Below are positions 9,223 to 18,574 of a stretch of 63,669 nucleotides of DNA, one piece after another (within the stretch, counting starts at the first letter, position 1; every line of letters starts with the position of its first letter). The DNA comes from Candidatus Kuenenia stuttgartensis. Its GTDB lineage: Bacteria > Planctomycetota > Planctomycetia > Gemmatales > Gemmataceae. Under the pieces are notes generated by a model. It saw nothing but the letters and a program-made list of their open reading frames with translations. It was not told where the DNA came from and ran no database searches. The position numbers and the translations under genes were made by a program. Where the stretch lies: positions 1 to 63,669 of the forward strand of contig CAMCLK010000028.1 of the NCBI GenBank assembly GCA_945875585.1. The letters are read 5' to 3'.

Positions 9223-9705
9223 TTAGTTTCCGGGCTTGTACAGTGAGCCGATGAGGTCGTCCCAGGCTGGGAATTGAAGATTGGTCAGATCTTCCAAAAC
9301 AAACTTTTCCTCTTCTTCTTCATCGTTATCATCAAGATTCGCTTCAACCAAGGCCGTACGGGAAGGCCGCTCGCGTTCTTGAGTTTCGCCATCTTCGTCG
9401 CCGTCTCGATCGGAATCGTTACCGTCGGAATCCTGACCGTTACCATTTTCGTTGCCTTGGTCAGACCCACGGCGGCGCCGGCGACGGCGGCGCTTACGGT
9501 CGTCGCGAGGGGCACTAGCTTCTTCGGTGGAAACGGGTGGCGCGTCTGCTGTGGTAATGACAACAGATTCGGTGACGTCCACACCTGATTCAGCGGTCAC
9601 CTGCTCGGCAGGTTCGTCTGTATCGGTAGAATTTTCGTGAATTTCAACCGGCACTCCCAAATCTTGGAGGAGTGAATCGAAGCCGGAGTGCATGGGATCG
9701 GTCAT
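9223..9705 (-). CDS. disordered, highly charged hypothetical protein (160 aa)
   Basis: An ordered-looking N-terminus (FDSLLQDLGVPVEI) leads into a long low-complexity region. There is a run of about nine Arg/Lys residues near residue 70-80, then Asn/Gly/Asp-rich repeats and an acidic block (DDNDEEEEEKF). It ends with a conserved-looking aromatic motif, LQFPAWDDLIGSLYKPGN. The Arg-rich patch could bind nucleic acid and the C-terminal motif could be a short docking peptide; both are inference. It is the last gene of the trmL-Nudix group and is followed by a terminator. Confidence 0.7.
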   Translation of the reverse strand: MTDPMHSGFDSLLQDLGVPVEIHENSTDTDEPAEQVTAESGVDVTESVVITTADAPPVSTEEASAPRDDRKRRRRRRRRGSDQGNENGNGQDSDGNDSDRDGDEDGETQERERPSRTALVEANLDDNDEEEEEKFVLEDLTNLQFPAWDDLIGSLYKPGN

Positions 9706-9736
9706 GTTTTATCCTGATGTCTGGTTCAATTGTTAA

Positions 9737-10288
9737 TCATAATAGGGTTTGGCGCGTTGGGCAACTATCTTCTGTGTGGTGAATGGCTTGGCCCGTGGGC
9801 GGCAAGAAGGTGCAAGACCAAGATACCGGCCGTCCATCGCGATATGGCATGACCCCATGAAACGGTAAGCCATCGGCTGCAAGCACCAAAGGAAGAAAAA
9901 TTCGGTCTCCTTCCCACATGGGGAGTTCGCCAACCGAATCGATGGCGTGCCAGGCCAAAGTGCCTTCATCGTTTTCTGACAGGGGCGTTCCTTCAAATCT
10001 TTGGATGCGAAAGAGGAATCCGAACCAATCTTCGCCATTCTTGCCAAATCCGGGCCAATTGATGGTTCCGCGCATCTCCAGATGGGTGACTTTCAGCGAG
10101 CTTTCCTCATGAATTTCGCGGATCATTCCCGCAACGGGGTCTTCCAGCGGCTCGAGTTTTCCTCCTAGGCCGTTATATTTTCCCAAGTGTGCGTCGTTGC
10201 TTCTGCGGTTGCGGTGAATAAGTAGGACTGAAGATTGATCGGGGGATAGCACATAGCCCAGAGTGGCAAGAATGGGTGTGTAAGGCAT
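9737..10288 (-). CDS. Nudix hydrolase (MutT-like)
   Basis: 183 aa. The Nudix box reads GGKLEPLEDPVAGMIREIHEESSL, so the pattern GX5EX7REUXEEXGU is intact except that the final Gly is Ser. The N-terminal HRNRRSNDAHLGKYNGLGGK resembles MTH1-type 8-oxo-(d)GTP diphosphatases, and the length suits that group. Mg2+ would be held by the REXXEE glutamates. Probable roles are nucleotide-pool cleaning or hydrolysis of another nucleoside diphosphate derivative. It lies between a small unknown gene and the charged disordered protein, all on the minus strand. Confidence 0.9.
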   Translation of the reverse strand: MPYTPILATLGYVLSPDQSSVLLIHRNRRSNDAHLGKYNGLGGKLEPLEDPVAGMIREIHEESSLKVTHLEMRGTINWPGFGKNGEDWFGFLFRIQRFEGTPLSENDEGTLAWHAIDSVGELPMWEGDRIFLPLVLAADGLPFHGVMPYRDGRPVSWSCTFLPPTGQAIHHTEDSCPTRQTLL

Positions 10289-10350
10289 TGCTTAAGCCCC
10301 CGGAATCATTCCTAGGCACATCTAAATTGCTTTCAAATCGGCCGCCTTAG

Positions 10351-10671
10351 TCATGCCGCGTTTGTGCTGGCCCCAAGTCGTTGCCTGAGTTCGGATACCC
10401 CGGGGCCTTGAGAAAGACGTGCTTCCAGATAGCGGCGTCCGCTGGCATCGTAAAACAGAATGCGATTTTCTTCGGGAGTCCAAACCGCCTGTTTGCGGAG
10501 TCTGCGAGGCCCCTGAATTTCAAAAAGTAGTCCGCATACCTGCCCAGAACGGGTTAAAGGCATAGCGAACATGGGGGTGGAGCCTGTATCGAGCCGTTCC
10601 GCTTCGCATAGGGTCGAAAGAACAAACTGTTCCACGGCGTGGTATGTAGGTAGGTTGGCTTGCAAAATCAT
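10351..10671 (-). CDS. small conserved hypothetical protein (106 aa)
   Basis: A soluble protein starting MILQANLPTYHAVEQFVLSTLCEAERLD. The centre (PLTRSGQVCGLLFEIQGPRRLRKQAVWTPEEN) looks like a small beta-rich fold, followed by NRILFYDASGRRYLEARLSQG. I do not recognise a family. Clean coding potential and a position within a four-gene minus-strand run between trmL and the Nudix gene support it. No signal peptide or membrane segment is seen. Confidence 0.65.
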   Translation of the reverse strand: MILQANLPTYHAVEQFVLSTLCEAERLDTGSTPMFAMPLTRSGQVCGLLFEIQGPRRLRKQAVWTPEENRILFYDASGRRYLEARLSQGPGVSELRQRLGASTNAA

Positions 10672-10741
10672 CTGGTGCTCTCCGGTGCTGGTAAGGCTGT
10701 CATCGGCACCAGAATGGGGGATGGTTGATGCGGCTTGCCGC

Positions 10742-11203
10742 TCACCAAGCTTTAAGCTGACGAAGTGCCTCGTACAACCCGATCGCCACGCTGCTTGAGA
10801 GGTTCAGGCTGCGAACAGCGGAAGCCGGCATGGGTATTCGGACAACGATGTCCGGATAGCGTGCCAGAATGTCGTTGGGGAGTCCGCGAGATTCGGGGCC
10901 AAATAGCAGCACATCGCCTTCCTGAAAAGCCACCTGATCGTGGCTTTGCGTGCCCCGGGTGCTGAAGCAGATGATTCTGGACTGGGGCAGTGTTGCTAGG
11001 CAGGTGGTGAGATCTGGATGCAGGTTCAAGTTGACCGAAGGCCAATAATCGAGGCCCGCTCGCGCCAATTGCTTGTCATCGAGTGAGAAACCAAGGCGCC
11101 CCACCAAGTGTAGAGCGACACCGGTTGCTGCGCACAATCGTGCTATGTTGCCCGTATTGGGTGGGATTTCCGGTTCAAACAGCACGACATGCGGCAGGTT
11201 CAT
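10742..11203 (-). CDS. trmL: tRNA (cytidine(34)-2'-O)-methyltransferase TrmL
   Basis: A 153-aa SPOUT (SpoU) family methyltransferase of the short TrmL type, which methylates the wobble ribose of tRNA-Leu. Key motifs are LFEPEIPPNTGNIARLCAATG (motif 1 with the conserved Asn/Arg), LFGPESRGLP (motif 2) and IPMPASAVRSLNLSSSVAIG (motif 3, the knotted SAM-binding loop). Length matches the family exactly. It is divergent from ftsK with only 46 bp between the starts, so the two promoters overlap or lie inside coding sequence. Confidence 0.93.
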   Translation of the reverse strand: MNLPHVVLFEPEIPPNTGNIARLCAATGVALHLVGRLGFSLDDKQLARAGLDYWPSVNLNLHPDLTTCLATLPQSRIICFSTRGTQSHDQVAFQEGDVLLFGPESRGLPNDILARYPDIVVRIPMPASAVRSLNLSSSVAIGLYEALRQLKAW

Positions 11204-11249
11204 GGCATTTCCAAGGCATAATGAACGAAAACCTCATGCTGGAGGATCC

Positions 11250-13571
11250 ATGATCGCCAAGCAACCCTTTCCGGTGTCGGATGTTTCAATTCGTGTTCCT
11301 GCGACACGTGCCTTGGGCCTGGGTTTGGGCCTTGCCGCGGGCTTTTGGTGTGCGGTGCTTGTGCTTTCGCATCCAGCGCTGGCATTCGATACCCGGTGGC
11401 CAAGCGGTGCTGATCTGCACCCACTGGGGGCGCCAGCAGCTTGGTTGGCCAGATTGACGTGGTCGATGTTTGGTTGGGCGGCACCGCTGGCACCGCTTGT
11501 TCTGGCGATGCTGTCTGCGGGGCTTTGGCGGCGCCGTGTGGGATGGTTTTTGAAAGCATTGGGTGCCTTGGCTGTGCTGGTGGCATTGCCCGTTGTGTTG
11601 GTGCCTGCAAGAGCCCTTGAGGAACATCTTCCGCAGTCAGGGTCGGGTGGATTGTGGGGAGATTGGCTTGTTGCGGCAGCACATGAGGCTGGCCGTGATG
11701 GTTGGCTGATTCCAGTAGCCTGGGGGATGACCGTTCTTGGGTGCCTCACATCCCTTGGAATGGGGCCGTGGCAGATGCTGGGAAAGCTGACGGTGGGTAA
11801 AGCTGCCCCGGTTCCCAACGCTACCCCTGCAGCGCCACCCAAGGCGGCTGTCAAGCGAACCCGTGTGGTGGTTCCACCAAGTGAACCTGTTGACAAACCA
11901 GCGGAAGAATCGACGGAAGCTGCTACCGCATTTTTGACATCTGTGCCTTTGGCAGTGGAACCTGCTGTGCCAGTGGCGGTCGGTCCGTCCATACCCATTC
12001 ATCACCACGCATCAACCCCTCCTGTTTCTGAGTCGGTTGCCGCATCGGTGGTTCGGCCATTAACAGATACCAAGGCTGCTGAGTTCGCGTTCTACAAGGC
12101 GCCCACCATTGCCATTCTCGATGAACCAGAACCGTTTGCTGTTAATCAGCATGAAGAGTTGCTGCGGACGCGCGCGGGCCAGCTGGAACAGGCATTTCGA
12201 GATTTCGGCATCAACGTGAAAGTGGTGGGCATCAATACCGGGCCCGTTATTACTCAGTTCGAACTCTCGCTGGAAACGGGTTTGAGGCTGAACAAGGTAA
12301 CCCGACTGGGAGATGATATAGCCCTGAATCTGAAAGTGCCCAGCGTGCGCATGGTGGCTCCGATACCAGGGAAAAACACCGTTGGCGTTGAAATCCCCAA
12401 TGAATTGCGTGCCAACGTCCGGTTAAAGGAAGTGATGACCACGGGCGCGCCGCGACTCGCCTCCATGAAAATCCCGTTGTTTCTCGGCAAAGACAACGAA
12501 GGCCGAGCACTGGTTCACGACCTTGCCGATATGCCCCACCTGTTGATTGCCGGCAGCACCGGTACGGGTAAATCGGTGTGCATGAATAGCATCATTCTCA
12601 GCATTCTCATGACGCGCCGGCCTGATGAGGTGCGGATGATCATGATCGACCCGAAAGTGGTGGAATTGTCGGACTACGGCCGCATACCGCATCTGATGCA
12701 TTCGGTGGTGCACGACATGCGCAAGGCCGAGGCCATTCTTTCTTGGGCTGTGGACAAAATGGAGGAGCGTTACGAGCTTTTCCGCCGAGTTCGGGTGCGT
12801 AATATCGCCAGTTTCAATGAAGTTCCGCAGAAGGAACGTAACGAGCGATTGGCGGCCGAACCGGGTGAAGGTGAGGATCCGGGCGAACGGATGCCTTACA
12901 TTGTTGTGTTTATCGATGAAATGGCCGACCTGATGATGATGATGCGCAAGGAAGTGGAAACGCACATTATTCGTTTGGCGCAGAAATCCCGTGCAGCGGG
13001 CATCCATCTGGTGGTGGCAACGCAGAAACCCACGGTGGACGTGATCACCGGTCTGATCAAATCGAACCTGCCTTCGCGTATATGCTTTAAGGTGGTCAAT
13101 AAATCTGATAGCCGAGTTGTGCTTGATGAGATGGGTGCGGACCGTTTGCTTGGCAAGGGCGACCTGCTGTTCCTGCCACCCGGCACCAGCCAGCTTGTTC
13201 GCGCCCAAGGCACCTACGCGTCGGATGGTGAAATCCGCCGCGTGGTGGGCTCGATTGAAGGCGACCCATGCTATGTGCAGGAACTGATGCACTTGAAGGT
13301 GAAGGTCGATGAAGACGGTGCAGGTAAAGGCGAAAAGGCATCTAGGCCTCGCGACGAAATGTATATTCCTGCCGTGGAAGTGGTGTTGCGGGAAGGGCGA
13401 GGCAGCACATCGCTGCTGCAACGGACGTTGGGAATAGGCTACGGCCGGGCGGCGCGGTTGATCGACGCCATGGCTGAAGAAGGGATTGTTGGGTCGTACA
13501 ACGGCTCAAGCGCGCGGGATGTTCTGATGTCGCCCGAGCAGTGGGCGTCGAGCAAGACGCCCACACATTGA
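11250..13571 (+). CDS. ftsK: DNA translocase FtsK/SpoIIIE
   Basis: 773 aa. The N-terminal ~170 residues hold four or five membrane helices (the first GLGLGLAAGFWCAVLVL). A Pro/Ala-rich linker is followed by the alpha/beta motor and a C-terminal gamma winged helix. Walker A AGSTGTGKS lies near residues 434-442, Walker B VVFIDEMADL near 550-560, and the gamma domain includes STSLLQRTLGIGYGRAARLID. FtsK pumps chromosomal DNA through the division septum and activates XerCD. The frame is open upstream to 11073, but GGAGG seven bases before the ATG at 11250 and the overlap with trmL favour this start. Confidence 0.96.
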   Translation: MIAKQPFPVSDVSIRVPATRALGLGLGLAAGFWCAVLVLSHPALAFDTRWPSGADLHPLGAPAAWLARLTWSMFGWAAPLAPLVLAMLSAGLWRRRVGWFLKALGALAVLVALPVVLVPARALEEHLPQSGSGGLWGDWLVAAAHEAGRDGWLIPVAWGMTVLGCLTSLGMGPWQMLGKLTVGKAAPVPNATPAAPPKAAVKRTRVVVPPSEPVDKPAEESTEAATAFLTSVPLAVEPAVPVAVGPSIPIHHHASTPPVSESVAASVVRPLTDTKAAEFAFYKAPTIAILDEPEPFAVNQHEELLRTRAGQLEQAFRDFGINVKVVGINTGPVITQFELSLETGLRLNKVTRLGDDIALNLKVPSVRMVAPIPGKNTVGVEIPNELRANVRLKEVMTTGAPRLASMKIPLFLGKDNEGRALVHDLADMPHLLIAGSTGTGKSVCMNSIILSILMTRRPDEVRMIMIDPKVVELSDYGRIPHLMHSVVHDMRKAEAILSWAVDKMEERYELFRRVRVRNIASFNEVPQKERNERLAAEPGEGEDPGERMPYIVVFIDEMADLMMMMRKEVETHIIRLAQKSRAAGIHLVVATQKPTVDVITGLIKSNLPSRICFKVVNKSDSRVVLDEMGADRLLGKGDLLFLPPGTSQLVRAQGTYASDGEIRRVVGSIEGDPCYVQELMHLKVKVDEDGAGKGEKASRPRDEMYIPAVEVVLREGRGSTSLLQRTLGIGYGRAARLIDAMAEEGIVGSYNGSSARDVLMSPEQWASSKTPTH

Positions 13572-13581
13572 CGGATTTCCA

Positions 13582-15516
13582 TCAAGGCTTTTTTGTGGTT
13601 GATGTTGACGTTGTCTTGGTGCTGCCACTGCCCGATGTGGCTGGCGGTCTTGTGGATGAACTGGATTTTCCTGAGCTAACCGGTGGCCGTGACGATGGGT
13701 TGGAGGTTCCAAGGCTGGCTGGTGGCCAGGTTCCTGTCGAAATTGTTGGAGCAGGTGGCGAGTAGAACGAGGGGCGGGTTCCTGTTGGGCCGTTTCCAGA
13801 AGGGGCGGGTGCTTTGGGGTTTTCAGGCCTTTTTGTGTCTTTAGTGCTTGAAGGCGGCACGGTTGCTGGAGGTCTGGTCGAGGGTACTCCGGGATTGGTC
13901 TTTGGATTGTCCCGAGGTGGAACAGTCGGATTGGTCTTGGCTGGACCCTTGTCCTTTGTCGGATTGATAACAGGCAGTTCTTTTTGAGGTGTTTTGAGGG
14001 GAGTATCTTTGGGGCTACCGATATCTTTCATGGGGCCCTTGTCTTTGGTCGGATTAACAACGGGCAGATTCTTTTGCGGCATTTTATCTTTGTTGAGAGG
14101 AATGTCTTTAGGTTTGGCGATGTCCTTTGCGGGGCCCTTGTCTTTGGTCGGATTGACAACGGGCAGATCTTTTTGTGGCATTTTGTCCTTGTTGGGAGGA
14201 GTGTCCTTCGATTTGGCGATGTCTTTAACGAGGCCCTTGTCCTTTGTGGGTGGCATGTCTTTGGATTTAGCAAGGTCCTTGGCAATTCCTTTGTCTTTGT
14301 TGATCATGGCGTCTTTAGACTTCCCAATGTCCTTGATATTTCCCTTGGAATCTTTCGCCAAATCCTTGTTGTTGGGGGAAACAATTGGCCTGCCTCCTGG
14401 CCCAACGGGCCGGATGGGCCTTGCCACTACTTGTGATGGAGGGATATCGGTTTTGGGAGGAATTTTATCGGGGTTCTTCAGGTTGACCTTTCCCTGTTGA
14501 TTGGCTGAAACCACGCGTACGGAGTCTCCAGAAACACGCGCCAAAGGGGGTTTGGGACCGTTGGCTGAAACAAGGGCAAGAGGTGGCGCCACAGCTGGTT
14601 TGCCTTCTTGGCGCAAGCGGCCGAAGTCCTGAACTCCCGCAACCCATGCCCGATCGCGGGATTGCCTGTAATAAACAAATAGTGGATCGGGACGGTAGAT
14701 TGGCCTTTGGTTGGCCCAGAATACGTAGCCTTGATTGCCATAAACCGGGCTGAAATAATTGCCAAAGTAGTAGATCCCTGCACCGGGGCGATTGAACAGC
14801 CCGCACGAGAGGTCGTTGTTCACAATAATGACTGAGGGCCGATAGAAGTATCCCGGCCTCGCGATCCAGCCACGCGGGTAGTACACAGGCGCGTAGATCA
14901 CGCCACGGTATTCGAGCGGGTAATCCCAATAGCCCGAGGTGAATACAAATCCGCTTGGTGTGTAAATCCACCTGGCAGGGCTCCAGACCCAACCCGGTCG
15001 GTAGGTAATCCATGTGCCTGTACGCCAAGCCCATCGCCGTTCCTGGCGGACATAAAACCCGGGTGCCCAAGTCATGTTGGGTTGCGGCGCAGGTATTGTG
15101 GGGCCCACGTCGAGCGAAGGCGGTGGTTGTTCCTGCTCGGGTTCCTGGTTGGCCTGTTCTTCAACCTGCCAGTATCCCGAATACCATCGCCGGCCATCGC
15201 CATCTTTTTCAAAACGGCCCGGCATCCAGACTTGGCCTGGGGGTGTTTGCCTCCAGAAACCGCTGATCCAGATAAAATCGTCGCGGTCTGGATCGAAGTG
15301 CCAATACCCGTCGATCCAGAGAACGTTATCGCCTTCGGGTTTTTCATCGGGCGGTTGTTCGGTGACGGGGGCAGGTGGTTCCTTGGTGAGGATTGGGCCG
15401 CGCGTGCTGCGTGCTTCCACGGGTTGGGCAAAGGCTTCGTGGATTGGGCCGCGCTCAGCAGGCTGGGGATCCTGATAGAGCGCGGTAACGATGGTGAAAG
15501 CAGTGATCCATGTCAT
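13582..15516 (-). CDS. W-rich (WxxGxW-type) repeat protein with Lys/Asp/Pro tandem repeats
   Basis: 644 aa with a weak N-terminal signal sequence (TWITAFTIVTALYQ). Residues ~65-260 hold repeated aromatic units (LWIDGYWHFD, FIWISGFWRQ, RWYSGYWQV, MTWAPGFYV, GYWDYPLEYR), as in the YXWV/WxxGxW repeat proteins common in planctomycetes. The C-terminal half is low complexity: 33-residue repeats of the type KDKGPAKDIAKPKD..KMPQKNLPVVNPT and then a Ser/Thr/Pro tail. Secretion and a cell-surface or matrix role are inferred from signal and composition. The stop is only 10 bp from the convergent ftsK stop. Confidence 0.82.
   Translation of the reverse strand: MTWITAFTIVTALYQDPQPAERGPIHEAFAQPVEARSTRGPILTKEPPAPVTEQPPDEKPEGDNVLWIDGYWHFDPDRDDFIWISGFWRQTPPGQVWMPGRFEKDGDGRRWYSGYWQVEEQANQEPEQEQPPPSLDVGPTIPAPQPNMTWAPGFYVRQERRWAWRTGTWITYRPGWVWSPARWIYTPSGFVFTSGYWDYPLEYRGVIYAPVYYPRGWIARPGYFYRPSVIIVNNDLSCGLFNRPGAGIYYFGNYFSPVYGNQGYVFWANQRPIYRPDPLFVYYRQSRDRAWVAGVQDFGRLRQEGKPAVAPPLALVSANGPKPPLARVSGDSVRVVSANQQGKVNLKNPDKIPPKTDIPPSQVVARPIRPVGPGGRPIVSPNNKDLAKDSKGNIKDIGKSKDAMINKDKGIAKDLAKSKDMPPTKDKGLVKDIAKSKDTPPNKDKMPQKDLPVVNPTKDKGPAKDIAKPKDIPLNKDKMPQKNLPVVNPTKDKGPMKDIGSPKDTPLKTPQKELPVINPTKDKGPAKTNPTVPPRDNPKTNPGVPSTRPPATVPPSSTKDTKRPENPKAPAPSGNGPTGTRPSFYSPPAPTISTGTWPPASLGTSNPSSRPPVSSGKSSSSTRPPATSGSGSTKTTSTSTTKKP
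13943..14240. repeat. 99-bp tandem repeats inside the surface-protein gene
   Basis: The string GGCCCTTGTC(T/C)TTGG recurs near 14033, 14132 and 14231, 99 bp apart, with a 90-bp variant unit starting near 13943. Each full unit encodes 33 residues. Copies differ at several positions, so the array is not brand new. Confidence 0.8.
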
Positions 15517-15630
15517 GTCAACAACCTCCAGAGGGACCCTTCAACTGGAGAACGCACGAAGTCCAGCCACTTGCATATGATTTTGAATCATGAGGGTTTG
15601 CTTTGCAAGAAGATTGTTCAGGTGAAAACA

Positions 15631-15663
15631 AATGGAGGAGCGCATACCATGCGCTCCTCCATT
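15631..15663 (-). terminator. terminator of metK
   Basis: A perfect 15-bp inverted repeat, AATGGAGGAGCGCAT / ATGCGCTCCTCCATT, with a 3-nt loop, then TGTTTTC on the minus strand. It lies 27 bp after the metK stop. Confidence 0.85.
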
Positions 15664-15689
15664 GAAATGATCTGGTTTCAGGCAGCCAA

Positions 15690-16958
15690 TCAGATTTTAG
15701 CGGCCTTCTTCAGGGCTGCCGCGCGGTCGGTCTTTTCCCACGTGAAGTTTTCAAGCTCGCGGCCAAAGTGACCATGATAAGCCGTTTCACGGTAGATAGG
15801 CCGACGCAGATTGAGCGTCTCAATGATGCCCTTGGGGGTGAGCAAGAAGTGCTCGCGAATCAGCCCAACCAGATCGGAATCTGACAAGCCGGAAACAGTG
15901 GTGCCATTGGTGTTGACCCAGATATTAAGAGGGTCTGGGTAACCAATAGCGTAGCTGAGCTGCACTTCGCACTGGGTTGCAAGACCAGCTTTAACGATGT
16001 TTTTCGCGATATATCGGCAAACATAAGCCGCGCTGCGGTCTACCTTGGTTGGATCTTTACCGCTGAATGCGCCACCGCCGTGCCGGCCACGACCGCCGTA
16101 TGTATCGACAATGATCTTCCGGCCTGTAACACCGCAATCGCCGTGGGGGCCGCCCGTAAGGAAGCAACCTGTTGGATTGACGTGGCAGGCGATGTCGTTG
16201 GGCCCCAGCTTGGGAGCTTTTTTGTTCGGTTGAATCATGACCAGCTTGCCTTTGACGAGGTCGGCGCGGTCTGCTTTCAAGACAGGCTTGATGAGCCGAT
16301 CGATGATTTCTTCACGCGCTTCATCGGTGAAGTAATCCATCTTGCCTTTTCGAGTCATCACGGCATCGGTGTGCTGGGTGGAGAGTACAACGGTGTGAAT
16401 ACGGTGAGGAGTACCATCGGAATTATATTCGACAGTCACTTGGCTCTTGGCATCGGGCCGCAGCCATTTGATTTTCCGTGTTTTTCTCAAATTCGCGTGT
16501 TCTGCCACCAATCGGTGGGCCAGATCGATCGGCAAAGGCATAAGAGTTGGTGTTTCGTTACAAGCAAAGCCGAACATCAAGCCTTGATCGCCCGCGCCGC
16601 CAACATCAACTCCTTGGCTGATGTGCATTGATTGTGAGTGAAGGCGGCAATCGACTTGGCAGTTGTCAGCCGTGAAGCCGATCTCGGCGCGGTCTTTTTC
16701 GTTGTCAGCGACATAGCCAATATCGGAAATGACTTCGCGCACGATCTCATCGACTGCTGCTCGGTTGAGCGGAGCGCCGGTGGTGATTTCTCCGGCGACA
16801 ACAGCCAGATCGGTGGTGACCAATGTCTCACAAGCAACCCGGCTCATCGGGTCGTCTTTGAGGCAGAAGTCGAGGACGGCGTCGCTGATCTGGTCCGCCA
16901 CCTTGTCGGGATGGCCCATCGAAACCGATTCGCTTGTGAAAAGGTAGCGCTCGCTCAC
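15690..16958 (-). CDS. metK: S-adenosylmethionine synthetase
   Basis: 422 aa. MetK makes S-adenosylmethionine from methionine and ATP. Visible signatures are [20 protein letters not shown] at the N-terminus (ATP-site His and Asp), [40 protein letters not shown] and the phosphate-binding loop [20 protein letters not shown]. The frame runs open to 17324, but the real start is the GTG at 16958, with AAGGAG six bases upstream and the family N-terminus following at once. It is divergent from the phosphatase-like gene across 108 bp. I see no SAM riboswitch fold there. Confidence 0.97.
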   Translation of the reverse strand: MSERYLFTSESVSMGHPDKVADQISDAVLDFCLKDDPMSRVACETLVTTDLAVVAGEITTGAPLNRAAVDEIVREVISDIGYVADNEKDRAEIGFTADNCQVDCRLHSQSMHISQGVDVGGAGDQGLMFGFACNETPTLMPLPIDLAHRLVAEHANLRKTRKIKWLRPDAKSQVTVEYNSDGTPHRIHTVVLSTQHTDAVMTRKGKMDYFTDEAREEIIDRLIKPVLKADRADLVKGKLVMIQPNKKAPKLGPNDIACHVNPTGCFLTGGPHGDCGVTGRKIIVDTYGGRGRHGGGAFSGKDPTKVDRSAAYVCRYIAKNIVKAGLATQCEVQLSYAIGYPDPLNIWVNTNGTTVSGLSDSDLVGLIREHFLLTPKGIIETLNLRRPIYRETAYHGHFGRELENFTWEKTDRAAALKKAAKI

Positions 16959-17066
16959 CGTCCACTCCTTACAAATGCTGAGAAGGTCGAGAACATCAGT
17001 ACAGACTGCAGTATAACAGCGCAGGGAAAGTCGACCAGTAAGGCAAATGACGATCGAGGAAAAAAC

Positions 17067-18443
17067 ATGCCGCGACCTTTGGTGTTGATCAGCGCTGTAG
17101 GCCTTACAACGCGTCTTTTGCCCATGGCTCCCATGTTGGCAGCGCGTGCCGCGCAAGGCTGGTCGCGCCCTATGATCGAGCCGCTTCCCGCGGTTACCTG
17201 CACGGCACAAGCCACCATTTTGACAGGGCAACCGCCATCGGTTCATGGAATTGTAGGCAATGGCTGGTTTTTTTCCGAAACCGGGGAAGTACGCTTCTGG
17301 CAGCAGTCGCATGCGCTTATTCAAGCTCCCACCTTGCCCACTCTTTTGAAACGGGCCAATCCAGCCCTGAAAACAGCCAACATGTTTTGGTGGTTCAATC
17401 AGGGAGGGGCATTCGATTATTCCGTTACCCCAAAACCGTACTACGGTGCGGATGGTTCCAAATTCTTTGCCATCGATGGTTATCCCCGCTCGCTTCCCGT
17501 GGCGTTGGAACAGGAATTGGGGCCTTTTTCGTTTTCCTCTTTCTGGGGGCCGCGTGCAGGGTTGCCCAGTACCGAGTGGATTGCTCGGGCCTCGGCACGC
17601 CTGCTGCGGGATGAAAAGCCAGATCTATTGCTGGTCTACCTTCCGCACCTCGATTACCAGCCGCAGCGGACCGGCCCATCTGGCTGCGATATGAAAACAT
17701 TGGTGGGTGAGCTCGATCGCGCCTGTCAGCCTTTACTGGAAGCGATCGATGCAACGGGTGCTGCCACCTGGGTGGTGGGGGAATACGGTCACACAGATGC
17801 CTCCCAGCCGATCTACATCAACCAGTCGCTGCGCCGTGCTGGGTGGCTGGAAACACGCGACGGGCCGTACGGCGAAGGCCTCGATACCTTCGGTTCGCGG
17901 GCATTCGCCGTGTGCGATCATCAGGTGGCTCATGTGCGAGTACGCGATGCCGCCGATATTCCTTCTGTGGTGGAGCATCTGTCCGGGCTCGATGGAGTGG
18001 CGGAAGTCCTTGCAGGTGCCGACCGCGCCCGTGTTGGGCTCGATCATCCCCGGTCGGGTGAAGTGATTGCATTTTCGCGGGCCAATGCTTGGTTTGCCTA
18101 TCCGTATTGGCTGGAATCGAAGCGCGCGCCCGACTTTGCGCGCACCGTCGACATTCACCGCAAGCCGGGTTACGACCCGTGCGAGTTGTTTGTGGATCCA
18201 GCCATCGCTTTTCCCATGGTGAAAGTTGCCCGCAAGTTGATGGCTCGGAAGCTGGGTTTCCGGGCGCTGATCGACGTGATTCCACTGGATGCATCATTAG
18301 TAAAAGGCAGCCATGGATTGCGCGCGACAACCGATGCCGACCGCCCTGTGTTGATAGGGTCTGGTCAGGCGCCTGCCGAGGGGGCGGTTGATGCCACGGC
18401 GGTACTGGCGATGCTTCTGAGCCATTGGGGGCTTGGGAAATAG
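17067..18443 (+). CDS. alkaline phosphatase superfamily protein (type I phosphodiesterase/nucleotide pyrophosphatase-like)
   Basis: 458 aa. The N-terminal [19 protein letters not shown] and [28 protein letters not shown] match the nucleophile region of the NPP/phosphopentomutase-like alkaline phosphatase superfamily, with the Thr in the TCTAQ stretch as probable nucleophile. Later [24 protein letters not shown] and [18 protein letters not shown] supply further metal-site Asp/His residues. The usual Asp at the first metal site is less clear. The start is ATG 17067 with GAGGA upstream; the longer frame overlaps metK. The substrate is unknown. No signal peptide is visible, so it is probably cytoplasmic. 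Confidence 0.85.
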   Translation: MPRPLVLISAVGLTTRLLPMAPMLAARAAQGWSRPMIEPLPAVTCTAQATILTGQPPSVHGIVGNGWFFSETGEVRFWQQSHALIQAPTLPTLLKRANPALKTANMFWWFNQGGAFDYSVTPKPYYGADGSKFFAIDGYPRSLPVALEQELGPFSFSSFWGPRAGLPSTEWIARASARLLRDEKPDLLLVYLPHLDYQPQRTGPSGCDMKTLVGELDRACQPLLEAIDATGAATWVVGEYGHTDASQPIYINQSLRRAGWLETRDGPYGEGLDTFGSRAFAVCDHQVAHVRVRDAADIPSVVEHLSGLDGVAEVLAGADRARVGLDHPRSGEVIAFSRANAWFAYPYWLESKRAPDFARTVDIHRKPGYDPCELFVDPAIAFPMVKVARKLMARKLGFRALIDVIPLDASLVKGSHGLRATTDADRPVLIGSGQAPAEGAVDATAVLAMLLSHWGLGK

Positions 18444-18485
18444 TGGTTGGTCTGATTCAACCGGGAAACCACCTATTGCAAAAAG

Positions 18486-18515
18486 TTGCTGGTTACTCAC
18501 TGATTTTTGTTTAGA
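18486..18515 (+). promoter_or_regulatory. possible sigma70-type promoter for the esterase gene
   Basis: TTGCTG and TTTAGA are separated by 18 bp and lie about 60 bp upstream of the esterase ATG, after the previous stop codon. The match is moderate only. Confidence 0.3.
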
Positions 18516-18574
18516 ATCGGGCTGACTGGGGCGTTGGCCTTCGGATTGGTTTTCTTCTGCTGGAGTACCTCTCA

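Noticed and set aside
16638..17066. 5' extension of the phosphatase-like frame over the metK gene
   Set aside because: It is antisense to the conserved N-terminus of MetK. The GAGGA-ATG at 17067 explains the start.
16959..17066. SAM riboswitch upstream of metK
   Set aside because: Only 108 bp separate two divergent genes, and no SAM-I or SAM-II consensus is visible.
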